Of a stretch of 64,000 nt of DNA, positions 14,447-22,289 are shown piece after piece; position 1 is the stretch's first letter; each line of letters starts with the position of its first letter. The DNA is from JAJEAD01 sp964420925. GTDB taxonomy: Bacteria; Pseudomonadota; Gammaproteobacteria; HK1. Both the position numbers and the translations under genes were made by a program. The notes under the pieces were generated by a model. The model did not search any database. It was not told the origin of the DNA and was given only the letters and a program-made list of their open reading frames with translations. The stretch covers positions 1 to 64,000 of the forward strand of contig CAYQVB010000041.1 of the NCBI GenBank assembly GCA_964420925.1. Direction: 5' to 3'.

Positions 14447-15982
14447 TTACATCTTTCCGATCGTCTGTACCGCGCCTCTTCCCTGCACGATGCGGTCCAG
14501 CACCATGGCGCAGAGCAGGATCGCCAGTCCCGCGACCATCCCCGCGCCCTCCGCGGCGTACTGCAGCGCTTCCAATACATCCTCCCCGAGCCCCTTGGCA
14601 CCGATCAACGAGGCGATGACCACCATGGACAGGCACATGAGGATCGTCTGGTTGATGCCGGTCATGATCGAGGGCATGGCGAGCGGCAGCTCGACCTTGA
14701 ACAGCAGATAGCGCTTGGAGGCCCCGAAGGCGGTAGCGGCCTCCTTCACGGAGTGGGGCACGCCGTTCAGGCCCAGCACCGTGAGGCGGATGACCGGCGG
14801 CATCCCGAAGACGAGGGTTGCCACGATGCCGGGGGGCTTGCCGATGCCGAAGAACGCGATCACCGGAATCAGGTAGACGAAGGCCGGCATCGTCTGCATG
14901 AAGTCCAGCACCGGACGCACGATGGTGTAGACGGTCCGGTTCTTGGCGCACCACACCCCGATCGGAATCCCGACCACAATGCAGATGACGGCAGCGGTGC
15001 CGAGCAGCGCGACGGTGGCCATGCTCTTCTCCCAGAACCCCAACAGCGCCAGGTACGCGAGCGAGGCGACGGTAAAGATGGCCACGCGGGGGCCGGCGAG
15101 GCGCCACGCGAGCACCACGATCACGATCATCACTACCGGCCAGGGGGTCCCCACCAGGACGATCTCCATGGAATCGAGGAGCGTGCGGATAGCGGCGGTG
15201 ATCGAGTTGAAGAACCCTTCCCCGTGCTGGGTCGACCACTCGAACATGGCATCCATCGTCTCCGCCACCCCGACCCGCCAGTCCTTGTCGGCCGGGAATG
15301 CGGTGAGCCAGCCCGGCACGTCGCTGGTCGTGAACCGGTACAAGGTGAGGGGAAACATGGCGAGCATCAGGGCCCCGGCCCCCAGCAATCCCGGCAGGCT
15401 GAGGCCCGAAGACAGGGAACGCTCCGAGCGCCACCGCATGAAGCGCCTTTCCAGCGCCCAGTTCGCGAGCACGCCCTGCGCGCCCTTGACGAGCAGCAGC
15501 AGGAAGATCCCCACCGCGAGCAGGAAGGGGGCCAGCGCGGCGGCCGCATCGGCCGCGGCCTGCGCCTTTTCCGCGTTCGCCTGCATGTACTCGGCGGCCT
15601 TGGCGAGGCCCTCGGCGTTGGCCGCCCCCTCGGCCGCCGCCTGCTCCGCCCTGGCGAGCCTCTCCGCCGCCGACTGGGAGAGCTTCGCCGCCCGAGCCGC
15701 ATCCTCCGCCCCCAGGTCTCCCCACAATCCGCGGCCGAGCTGGACGAAGGCCACCATCTCCGCCAGCAGGAAAACCCAGAACAAGCCCCACAGGCTCCGG
15801 CCGGCGAGCCACAGCGGCCCCAGCAGGGCCGCGGCCCAGTTGAAGGTCCAGGCAAAGCTCCTCGCTTCTCCCAGCCGCTCGAACTGGCGCGCGTAGTAGT
15901 CGCCGTTTCGCCCCGCGAACTTCCTCGCCAGGTCACTCATGGGCTCTGCAAGCGCCGGCGCGGCGCCCGTCGTGTCGTTCAT
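14447..15982 (-). CDS. Betaine/proline-type ABC permease (ProW/OpuAB-like) with coiled-coil insertion
   Basis: 511 residues, far longer than the usual 280-350. The C-terminal third is the standard permease core with the EAA-type loop GVPHSVKEAATAFGASKRYLLFKVELPLAMPSIMTGINQTILMCLSMVVIASLIG. The N-terminal half has its own membrane helices and, at about residues 95-150, an Ala/Glu-rich segment (AAKLSQSAAERLARAEQAAA and onward) predicted to be a long coiled coil outside the membrane. It is translated right after the ATPase gene (stop and start overlap as TGATG). Together with 15982-17031 and the binding protein at 13432 it forms the importer. Confidence 0.88.
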   Translation of the reverse strand: MNDTTGAAPALAEPMSDLARKFAGRNGDYYARQFERLGEARSFAWTFNWAAALLGPLWLAGRSLWGLFWVFLLAEMVAFVQLGRGLWGDLGAEDAARAAKLSQSAAERLARAEQAAAEGAANAEGLAKAAEYMQANAEKAQAAADAAAALAPFLLAVGIFLLLLVKGAQGVLANWALERRFMRWRSERSLSSGLSLPGLLGAGALMLAMFPLTLYRFTTSDVPGWLTAFPADKDWRVGVAETMDAMFEWSTQHGEGFFNSITAAIRTLLDSMEIVLVGTPWPVVMIVIVVLAWRLAGPRVAIFTVASLAYLALLGFWEKSMATVALLGTAAVICIVVGIPIGVWCAKNRTVYTIVRPVLDFMQTMPAFVYLIPVIAFFGIGKPPGIVATLVFGMPPVIRLTVLGLNGVPHSVKEAATAFGASKRYLLFKVELPLAMPSIMTGINQTILMCLSMVVIASLIGAKGLGEDVLEALQYAAEGAGMVAGLAILLCAMVLDRIVQGRGAVQTIGKM

Positions 15983-17031
15983 CAGCCTTTGCCTCCTTGA
16001 ATACCCCGGAGCAGGTGCTGCTTGTCGACCACTCCCACCTCGTTCCGCTCCGCGTCGAGCACCACGATCGGGTGGTCGTTCTCCGCCGCGATGTCGATGA
16101 GCTGGTCCAGATCCGCGTCATCGGGCACGCGCACGGAGTGACCGAGCGAGTCACCGCCCCCGGCGCGATACTCCTCGATGGGCTGCATGATGGAGTGCGC
16201 GAACACGAGCTTGAGGCGCGAAATGCCCGCCACGAAATCCGCCACGTACTCGTCGGCGGGCTGGGTGACGATGGCCTCCGGCGTGCCGATCTGCACGATC
16301 ATCCCGTCCTTCATGATCGCGATGCGATGCCCGAGGCGAATCGCTTCGTCGAGATCGTGGGTGATGAATACGGTGGTCTTTCTCGTGACCGCAGCGAGCT
16401 CCATGAACTGATCCTGGAGCTGGCGGCGGATGAGAGGGTCGAGTGCGCTGAACGGCTCATCCATCAACAGGATATCGGGGTCGGCGGCCATCGCCCTCGC
16501 GAGCCCCACCCGTTGCTGCATGCCTCCCGACAGCTCGTGGGCGAACTTGTCCTCCCAGCCCGCGAGCTCGACCATCGCGAGCGAGCGTTCGGCAATCTCG
16601 TAGCGTCTGCGTTTGCTCGAGCCCTGCACCTCCAGGGGCAGCGCCACGTTGTCACGCACCGTGCGGTGGGGCAGCAGCGCGATGTTCTGGAACACCATCC
16701 CGATCTGTCCCGCCCGCAGCCGGCGCAGCTCCGCGTCCGTCTTCTCCATGACGTCCTCGCCGTGGATGAGAATCTCACCCGCGCTCGGCTCGAGCAGACG
16801 ATTGATGTGGCGCACCAGGGTCGACTTGCCGCTGCCGGACAGCCCCATCACGCAGAAGATCTCACCCCCGGCGACTTTGAAGTTCGCGTCCGCCACTCCG
16901 ACCACGCAGTCGAACTTCTCCAGCACCTCGGCCTTGCTCAGACTGTCAGCGCGCACCGCGCTCAGCGCTTCGTCGGCTCGATCGCCGAAAATCTTCCAAA
17001 CGTTCCTGAGCTCGATGACGTCTTCTCTCAT
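15982..17031 (-). CDS. Betaine/proline-type ABC ATPase (ProV/OpuAA-like) with CBS region
   Basis: 349 residues. The ATPase domain has Walker A GLSGSGKST, Q-loop MVFQNIALLPHRTV, signature LSGGMQQRVGLARA, Walker B ILLMDEPFSALDP and switch His in FITHDLDEA. The N-terminal extension and the EVLEKFDCVVGVADANF segment are typical of ProV relatives. The last 90 residues contain one or two weak CBS-like units (VPDDADLDQLIDIAAENDHPIVVLDAERNEVGVVDKQHLL), the ionic-strength sensor in OpuA. The start is ATG 17031. The gene heads the minus-strand pair; its promoter lies in 17032-17525. Confidence 0.93.
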   Translation of the reverse strand: MREDVIELRNVWKIFGDRADEALSAVRADSLSKAEVLEKFDCVVGVADANFKVAGGEIFCVMGLSGSGKSTLVRHINRLLEPSAGEILIHGEDVMEKTDAELRRLRAGQIGMVFQNIALLPHRTVRDNVALPLEVQGSSKRRRYEIAERSLAMVELAGWEDKFAHELSGGMQQRVGLARAMAADPDILLMDEPFSALDPLIRRQLQDQFMELAAVTRKTTVFITHDLDEAIRLGHRIAIMKDGMIVQIGTPEAIVTQPADEYVADFVAGISRLKLVFAHSIMQPIEEYRAGGGDSLGHSVRVPDDADLDQLIDIAAENDHPIVVLDAERNEVGVVDKQHLLRGIQGGKG

Positions 17032-17525
17032 CGGGAGGTCCGTCTTGCAGTGCCGGGACGGCGGTCGGGCGTGATCGAACCATACTCCGGTGCGCAGGGG
17101 CTTTCACTTCGGAGGGCGGAGTGTCCACGCGGGTCACGAGTCAGTGGAACGCACGCCAAACCCGCAGCCGGAGAAGCGGATGGCACACAACGCAGGTGGG
17201 AGATTTCTTTCCCGAGAGCGCCGCCAGCTACACCGGCTCAACCTCTTGCGGCACTGCGCGTCGCTTGATACACAAAGACGCCGAGTGTCCGGATGTCGAG
17301 TGTGACGCCATGGTTGCGCAGAGGTCCGCGCATCCCGGCGCGGAACACCACCGGAATCGCTCCACCGAGGGGTCTGCGTTCTCTTTGCCATTGACAGGTC
17401 GACAGGAAACTCAGCGCCAATGCACGCTGCAATACGCCGGGGCGCAGCCGGTTCTTCTTGTCCTGGCGACTGATGCGGGGCAAGCGGCAACGCGGATCGC
17501 GCGGAATGCCTGAAAGGAGATTCCC
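17032..17525. other. Divergent intergenic region, about 490 bases
   Basis: This stretch separates two divergent transporter operons. I see no convincing gene; the short open frames are basic and unlike proteins. Promoters for both sides must lie here. A strong ribosome site AAAGGAGA (17511-17518) belongs to the rightward gene. No inverted repeat or riboswitch-like element stood out. Confidence 0.5.
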
Positions 17526-18908
17526 GTGATCACCTACCTCGTCCGGCGGGTACTGCTCATGTTCCCGACCCTCATCGGGATCACCCTGGTGGTCTTCGTG
17601 GTGATGGCGTCCTCGCCGGGCGGGATCAGCGCCCAGAGCCTGGTCGAGGGGCAGAACCTCGAGCCGGCCGCGAAGAAGGCGCTCGAGGACTACTACAACC
17701 GCCTCTACGGCCTGGATCAGCCCGCCCCGATCCAGTATCTCCGCTGGCTCAACAACATCTCTCCTGCCGGCTTCACCTTCGATGCGGACAACCGGCTCTC
17801 CGGCTTCTCCTTCTCCAAGGGCTCGGATCTCGGCACCAGCTTCAAGTTCGGGCGCCCCGTGCTCGACCTCATCGCCGAGCGCCTGCCGATTACCCTGCTG
17901 CTGAACCTGCTCTCCATTCCCCTCATCTACGTGGCGGCGATCGGCATCGGGGTGCGGGCGGCGCGCGAACGCGGCGGCAGCTTCGACGTCGCGTCGGGGG
18001 GAATCATGCTCGCGCTGTGGTCGGTGCCCACCATGCTCGCGGGCATCCTGCTCATCGGATTCCTCGCCTCCGAGCAGTACTGGCACTGGTTCCCCACCGC
18101 GGGCCTGAGCCGGCGCGAGGCGCTCGACATGCCTTTCCTGCCCCACTGGCACAACGCCCGGGCCGGAATCGCGCTGCTCGGTGGAATGCTCGGGGGCGGG
18201 ATCCTGCTCGCGGTCTCGGGGCGCTGGCTGCCCCGGCGCGCCCGGGTCGCGGTGATGGGGGCACTCGGAGGCGGGCTCGGCGTCGCGATGGCCGGCGCGC
18301 TGCCGGACGGAGGAGGAACGCTCGCCCAGGCGCTGCTGATCCTGGTGCTCGGACTGGCGCTCGGCGCCTTCGCCCACCTCGCGGGAAGCGGGGTGCGCGC
18401 CTCGGGGTTCGGATTGCTCGGGATCCTCCTCGGCGCCTGGGTCAGCCGCGTCTGGGGCGGAGACGAGTGGACGAGCGGCTTCCTCGCGGACCGGCTCTGG
18501 CATCTCGTGCTCCCGGTGGTGTGCCTCTCCTACGGCGGCTTCGCGTTCCTCTCGAAGCTGGTGCGCACTTCCATGCTCGAGAACCTGCTCTCGGACTTCG
18601 CGCGCACCGCCCGCGCCAAGGGGGTGCGCGAGCACGACGTGCTGTGGCGCCACGTGTTCCGCAACGGCCTGCTCCCGCTCATCACGGTGTCGGCGGGGCT
18701 CCTGCCCGCGCTCCTCGGCGGCTCGGTGATCGTCGAGACGATCTTCAGCATCGACGGCATGGGCAAGCTCGCGGTGGAAGCGGTAAAGGGCCGGGACCGC
18801 GAGCTGGTGCTCTCGCTCACGCTCATCAGCGGCTTCCTCACCCTCATCGGCTACCTCATCGCCGACCTCTGCTACGCGGTGGCGGACCCGAGAGTGAGCT
18901 ACGAATGA
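17526..18908 (+). CDS. Dpp/Opp-type ABC permease (DppB-like) with extra membrane helices
   Basis: 460 residues against the usual 310-340. The N-terminus MITYLVRRVLLMFPTLIGITLVVFVVM and the C-terminal EAA region (RTARAKGVREHDVLWRHVFRNGLLPLITV, then GGSVIVETIFSIDGMGKLAVEAV) are those of the DppB family. Between the second and third core helices there is a hydrophobic insertion of about 120 residues (around 205-320) with two or three Gly/Ala/Leu-rich helices. The start is GTG 17526, preceded by AAAGGAGA at proper spacing. Its stop overlaps the next start (ATGA). It forms an importer with 18905-22146; no binding-protein gene is adjacent. Confidence 0.92.
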   Translation: MITYLVRRVLLMFPTLIGITLVVFVVMASSPGGISAQSLVEGQNLEPAAKKALEDYYNRLYGLDQPAPIQYLRWLNNISPAGFTFDADNRLSGFSFSKGSDLGTSFKFGRPVLDLIAERLPITLLLNLLSIPLIYVAAIGIGVRAARERGGSFDVASGGIMLALWSVPTMLAGILLIGFLASEQYWHWFPTAGLSRREALDMPFLPHWHNARAGIALLGGMLGGGILLAVSGRWLPRRARVAVMGALGGGLGVAMAGALPDGGGTLAQALLILVLGLALGAFAHLAGSGVRASGFGLLGILLGAWVSRVWGGDEWTSGFLADRLWHLVLPVVCLSYGGFAFLSKLVRTSMLENLLSDFARTARAKGVREHDVLWRHVFRNGLLPLITVSAGLLPALLGGSVIVETIFSIDGMGKLAVEAVKGRDRELVLSLTLISGFLTLIGYLIADLCYAVADPRVSYE

Positions 18909-20116
18909 GCGCCGCGGCGACGACAGCGGCGGCCGAGCTCGGGGGATCGCGAAGGCGCGGCTACGCGGCGCGCGTGCTGCGCGGCACCTTCGTGCGCTTC
19001 GGCGCACGGGTCGGCGCGGTGTGGATCGGAGCGCTCATCGTCGCCGCCTCCTTCGCCCCCCTCCTCGCCAACACCCATCCGCTGCTGATGCGCGTGAACG
19101 GAGAGCTGCAAAGCCCCGCCCTTGCGTACCTCGGCACCGCCGACGTCGTGCTGATGTGCACGTTTCTCGTCGCTGCGGCATTGCTTCTCGCGCGCCGGGC
19201 CTTCCGGGCGAGTGCGGCCGCGCTGCTGCTGACGGTGGCGGGCGCAGCACTCCTCGGCGCCGCCCTCACCGACCCGCCGGTTCTCACCGTGTACGAACAG
19301 TACCGAGAGGCGGAGCGCACGGGGGAGATCGAGTGGGCGATCCGCGCCCCCATCCCCTACTCGCCCAAGGACTACCAGCGCGACGCCGGTGACACCGGCC
19401 TCGAGGCCCCACTTGCCGCGCCCGACGGCCGCATCCACTGGTTCGGCACCGACGAGAACGGGGCGGATGTGCTCTCGCGCATGATCCACGCCTCGCGCAT
19501 CGCGCTCGGCATCGGCCTCGTCGCGACCGGCATCGCCATGTTCATCGGGGTCGCGGTGGGCGGACTGATGGGCTGGTTCTCAGGGCTGGTCGACCTCGTC
19601 GGCATGCGCCTCGTCGAGATCTTCGAGGCGGTGCCGACCCTGTTCCTGCTTCTCACCTTCGTCGCCTTCTTCGGGCGCAGCCTCTACCTGATGATGGTGA
19701 TTATCGGCCTCACCGGCTGGACCGGCTACGCGCGCTTCGTGCGCGCGGAGTTCCTGCGCCTGCGCGAGCAGGACTACGTGCAGGCCGCGGTGGCCTGCGG
19801 ACTGCCGCTCCACTCGATCCTGTTCCGCCACATGCTGCCGAACGGCGTCGCGCCGATCCTGGTCGCGGCGAGCTTCGGCATCGCCTCCGCGATCCTCGCC
19901 GAGGCGATGCTGAGCTTCCTCGGACTCGGCCTCGTCGACGATCCCTCCTGGGGCCAGATGCTCAACCAGGCGGTGAAGTCCTCCACCTTCAACTGGTGGA
20001 TGGCGGTGTTCCCGGGCGGGGCGATCTTCCTCACGGTGTTCGCCTACAACCTCATCGGCGAGGCGTTGCGCGATGCCATCGACCCCTACCTCTCGCAGGA
20101 GAAGCAGTCCACGTGA
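18905..20116 (+). CDS. Dpp/Opp-type ABC permease (DppC-like) with enlarged N-terminal half
   Basis: 403 residues, about 100 more than usual. After an N-terminal helix (VGAVWIGALIVAASFAPLLA) there are two additional helices (ADVVLMCTFLVAAALLLA and AAALLLTVAGAALLGAAL) and a hydrophilic stretch that ends in HWFGTDENGADVLSRMIHASRIALGIG, the canonical DppC entry. The EAA loop is FLRLREQDYVQAAVACGLPLHSILFRHMLPNG, and the family end LGLGLVDDPSWGQML is present. ATG 18905 overlaps the upstream stop. The downstream ATPase starts at GTG 20113, overlapping this stop (GTGA). Both permeases of this operon carry extra helices, suggesting a distinct subfamily. Confidence 0.92.
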   Translation: MSAAATTAAAELGGSRRRGYAARVLRGTFVRFGARVGAVWIGALIVAASFAPLLANTHPLLMRVNGELQSPALAYLGTADVVLMCTFLVAAALLLARRAFRASAAALLLTVAGAALLGAALTDPPVLTVYEQYREAERTGEIEWAIRAPIPYSPKDYQRDAGDTGLEAPLAAPDGRIHWFGTDENGADVLSRMIHASRIALGIGLVATGIAMFIGVAVGGLMGWFSGLVDLVGMRLVEIFEAVPTLFLLLTFVAFFGRSLYLMMVIIGLTGWTGYARFVRAEFLRLREQDYVQAAVACGLPLHSILFRHMLPNGVAPILVAASFGIASAILAEAMLSFLGLGLVDDPSWGQMLNQAVKSSTFNWWMAVFPGGAIFLTVFAYNLIGEALRDAIDPYLSQEKQST

Positions 20117-22146
20117 ACCAGGGCCAGGGCTCGGATCCGATCGCCGGCGCAGCGCTGCTCGACGTGCGGAACCTGCACACCTGGTTTCGGGTCGGCGGAG
20201 ACACGGTGCGGGCGGTGAACGGGGCGAGCTTTCACATCGACCCGGGCGAGACCTTCTGCCTCGTCGGCGAGTCGGGGAGCGGCAAGTCCGTCTCCGCCCT
20301 GTCCGTGATTCGGTTGTTGCCGGCCGACCTCACCGAGCGCTGCGACGGAAGTGTGCTCTTTCGCCTCGACCGCGAGGCCCGCGTGCCGCCCCGGGATTTG
20401 CTGCAGATGCCCGAAGAGGAGCTCATGCGGGTGCGCGGCGGGCACATCGCAATGATCTTCCAGGAGCCCATGACCTCGCTGAACCCGGTGTTCACGGTCG
20501 GCGACCAGATCGTCGAGGCGATCCGGCTCGCCCGCCCGCACCTCGGCTACGAGGAGGCCCGCGCCCGCACCATCGAAGCGCTCGCCGAAGTGCACATCGA
20601 TCGGCCGGAGCTGCGGGTGGACGAGTACCCCCACCGCCTCTCCGGCGGGCAGCGCCAGCGGGTGATGATCGCGATGGCCACCGCCTGCCGCCCCGGCCTG
20701 CTGATCGCGGACGAGCCGACCACCGCCCTCGACGTGACGGTGCAGGCCGAGATCCTGGGGCTCATGCAGGAGCTCAAGCGCCGGCGCGGCATGAGCCTCT
20801 TCTTCATCACCCACGACTTCGGGGTGGTCGCCCAGATCGCCGACCGCGTGGCGGTCATGCGCGAGGGCCGGATCGTGGAGACCGGCACGCTGGAGCAGGT
20901 GCTCCACCAACCCGAACATCCCTACACCCGGCAACTCCTCGCCGCGGTGCCCGAGAACCTGGCCCGTGCGTCCCACGATCCCGGCGCCGCGATCGGCGCA
21001 TCGCCCCTGAAGGAAGCGGATGGGGTGGATTCCCGCTTCCGCGGGAATGACGGAAACAGGCGACCTGCGCACGCGCATGGCGCCACAGTGCCTTCCCCGA
21101 CTGCGGGGCGCTCTGCCGCCGGGGGAGGCCTTCACGGGAACGACATTGTTCCCGACACGGACACCCTTTCCGACGCGGGCGTCATTCCCGCGGAAGCCTT
21201 TAGCCCCCGCGAAAGCGGGGGGAGAATCCACCGGCCGGTCTCCAGGCCCCTTGAACGGCGAAACTCGAGTCCAGGGCCGAGCCAAGGTGTGCACCAAGGC
21301 GATCCAAATGGGAGCGCACGTGCCACCGGGAGCACGACGACCCTCCCCGAGCTGATCCGGCTCGACGGCCTCGAGGTGCACTTCCCCATCCGCAAGGGCC
21401 TGCTGAAGCGCACGGTCGGTCACGTCCGGGCGGTGGACGGGGTGAACTTGCGCATCCGCCAGGGCCAGATCCTCGCCCTGGTGGGGGAGTCCGGCTGCGG
21501 AAAGACGACGCTGGGGCGCGCGGCGCTCCGCCTCGTCGAGCCGACGGGGGGGCAGGTGCACTTCGACGGACGCGAGCTCACCGGGCTCGCCCGCCGCGAG
21601 ATGCGGCCGATGCGCCGCCGCCTGCAGATCGTGTTCCAGGACCCCGCCTCCTCGCTGAATCCGCGCCTCACGGTGGCGAGCGCCCTCACCGAGCCGATGG
21701 CGGTGCACGGGCTCGGCGAGAGCTTCGAGGAGCGCCTGGAAATGGCGGCGCAGACTCTCATCGAGGTGCAGCTCACCCGCGACCACCTGTGGCGCTATCC
21801 GCATGAGCTCTCCGGCGGCCAGCGCCAGCGCATCGGCATCGCCCGCGCGCTCTGCCTTCACCCCGACTTCGTGGTGTGCGACGAGATCACCAGCGCGCTC
21901 GACGTCTCGGTGCAGGCCGAGGTGCTGCAACTGCTGCTGCACCTGCGGCGGGAGCATGCCCTCACCCTGCTCTTCATTACCCACGACATCGGAGTGGTGG
22001 AGTACCTGAGCGACACCACCGCGGTGATGTTCGAGGGGAAGATCGTCGAGCTAGGCCCCACCGAACACGTGTGCGGCGCGCCCGAGCACGCCTATACGCG
22101 CCGGCTCCTCGCCGCGGTGCCCCGCCTGCCGCGGTCGGCGGCCTGA
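20113..22146 (+). CDS. Double ABC ATPase (DppD-DppF fusion) with repeat-derived linker
   Basis: 677 residues with two complete ATPase domains. Domain 1 has GESGSGKSVS, FQEPMTSLNP, LSGGQRQRVMIAMA, LLIADEPTTALDV and FITHDFGVV. Domain 2 (from about residue 415) has GESGCGKTT, FQDPASSLNP, LSGGQRQRIGIARAL, FVVCDEITSALDV and FITHDIGVV. Fused pairs of this kind occur in peptide/glutathione importers. The linker (about residues 300-410) includes GVDSRFRGNDGN, the translation of a palindromic intergenic repeat that has entered the gene without breaking the frame. Start GTG 20113 overlaps the permease stop. It probably powers the permeases at 17526-20116. Confidence 0.93.
   Translation: MNQGQGSDPIAGAALLDVRNLHTWFRVGGDTVRAVNGASFHIDPGETFCLVGESGSGKSVSALSVIRLLPADLTERCDGSVLFRLDREARVPPRDLLQMPEEELMRVRGGHIAMIFQEPMTSLNPVFTVGDQIVEAIRLARPHLGYEEARARTIEALAEVHIDRPELRVDEYPHRLSGGQRQRVMIAMATACRPGLLIADEPTTALDVTVQAEILGLMQELKRRRGMSLFFITHDFGVVAQIADRVAVMREGRIVETGTLEQVLHQPEHPYTRQLLAAVPENLARASHDPGAAIGASPLKEADGVDSRFRGNDGNRRPAHAHGATVPSPTAGRSAAGGGLHGNDIVPDTDTLSDAGVIPAEAFSPRESGGRIHRPVSRPLERRNSSPGPSQGVHQGDPNGSARATGSTTTLPELIRLDGLEVHFPIRKGLLKRTVGHVRAVDGVNLRIRQGQILALVGESGCGKTTLGRAALRLVEPTGGQVHFDGRELTGLARREMRPMRRRLQIVFQDPASSLNPRLTVASALTEPMAVHGLGESFEERLEMAAQTLIEVQLTRDHLWRYPHELSGGQRQRIGIARALCLHPDFVVCDEITSALDVSVQAEVLQLLLHLRREHALTLLFITHDIGVVEYLSDTTAVMFEGKIVELGPTEHVCGAPEHAYTRRLLAAVPRLPRSAA
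21022..21233. repeat. ATTCCC-N8-GGGAAT repeat element inside the ABC ATPase gene
   Basis: The left end holds ATTCCCGCTTCCGCGGGAAT (21029-21048) followed by GACGG. The right end holds the reverse-oriented GTCATTCCCGCGGAAGC (21181-21197) and a second inverted stretch ending GAATCCACCGG (about 21224-21234). The same modules bound the elements at 50690, 51828 and 53371. It lies wholly within the interdomain linker and keeps the reading frame. The 20-base core matches the design of Neisseria dRS3 repeats. Confidence 0.8.
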
Positions 22147-22289
22147 GTCTCGGACTTCCGCCGCATCGGACGGGAACCGTCTTACGGCGCCCCGTCCGGC
22201 GGGAGCCGCCGTAGGACGGGCCGGGCGCTGCGAGAGAGGCCCCCGAAGCCTCCCTGGCAACACGCAACGATGCGCGCGATGATCAATCG

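Noticed and set aside
14753..16000. 415-residue plus-strand open frame opposite the betaine permease
   Set aside because: Extremely His/Arg/Gly-rich and the exact antisense of a well-supported permease.
22183..22213. Hairpin TACGGCG/CGCCGTA between the two double-ATPase genes as a terminator
   Set aside because: The stem is short with a long loop and no T-run, and the two genes are likely in the same operon.
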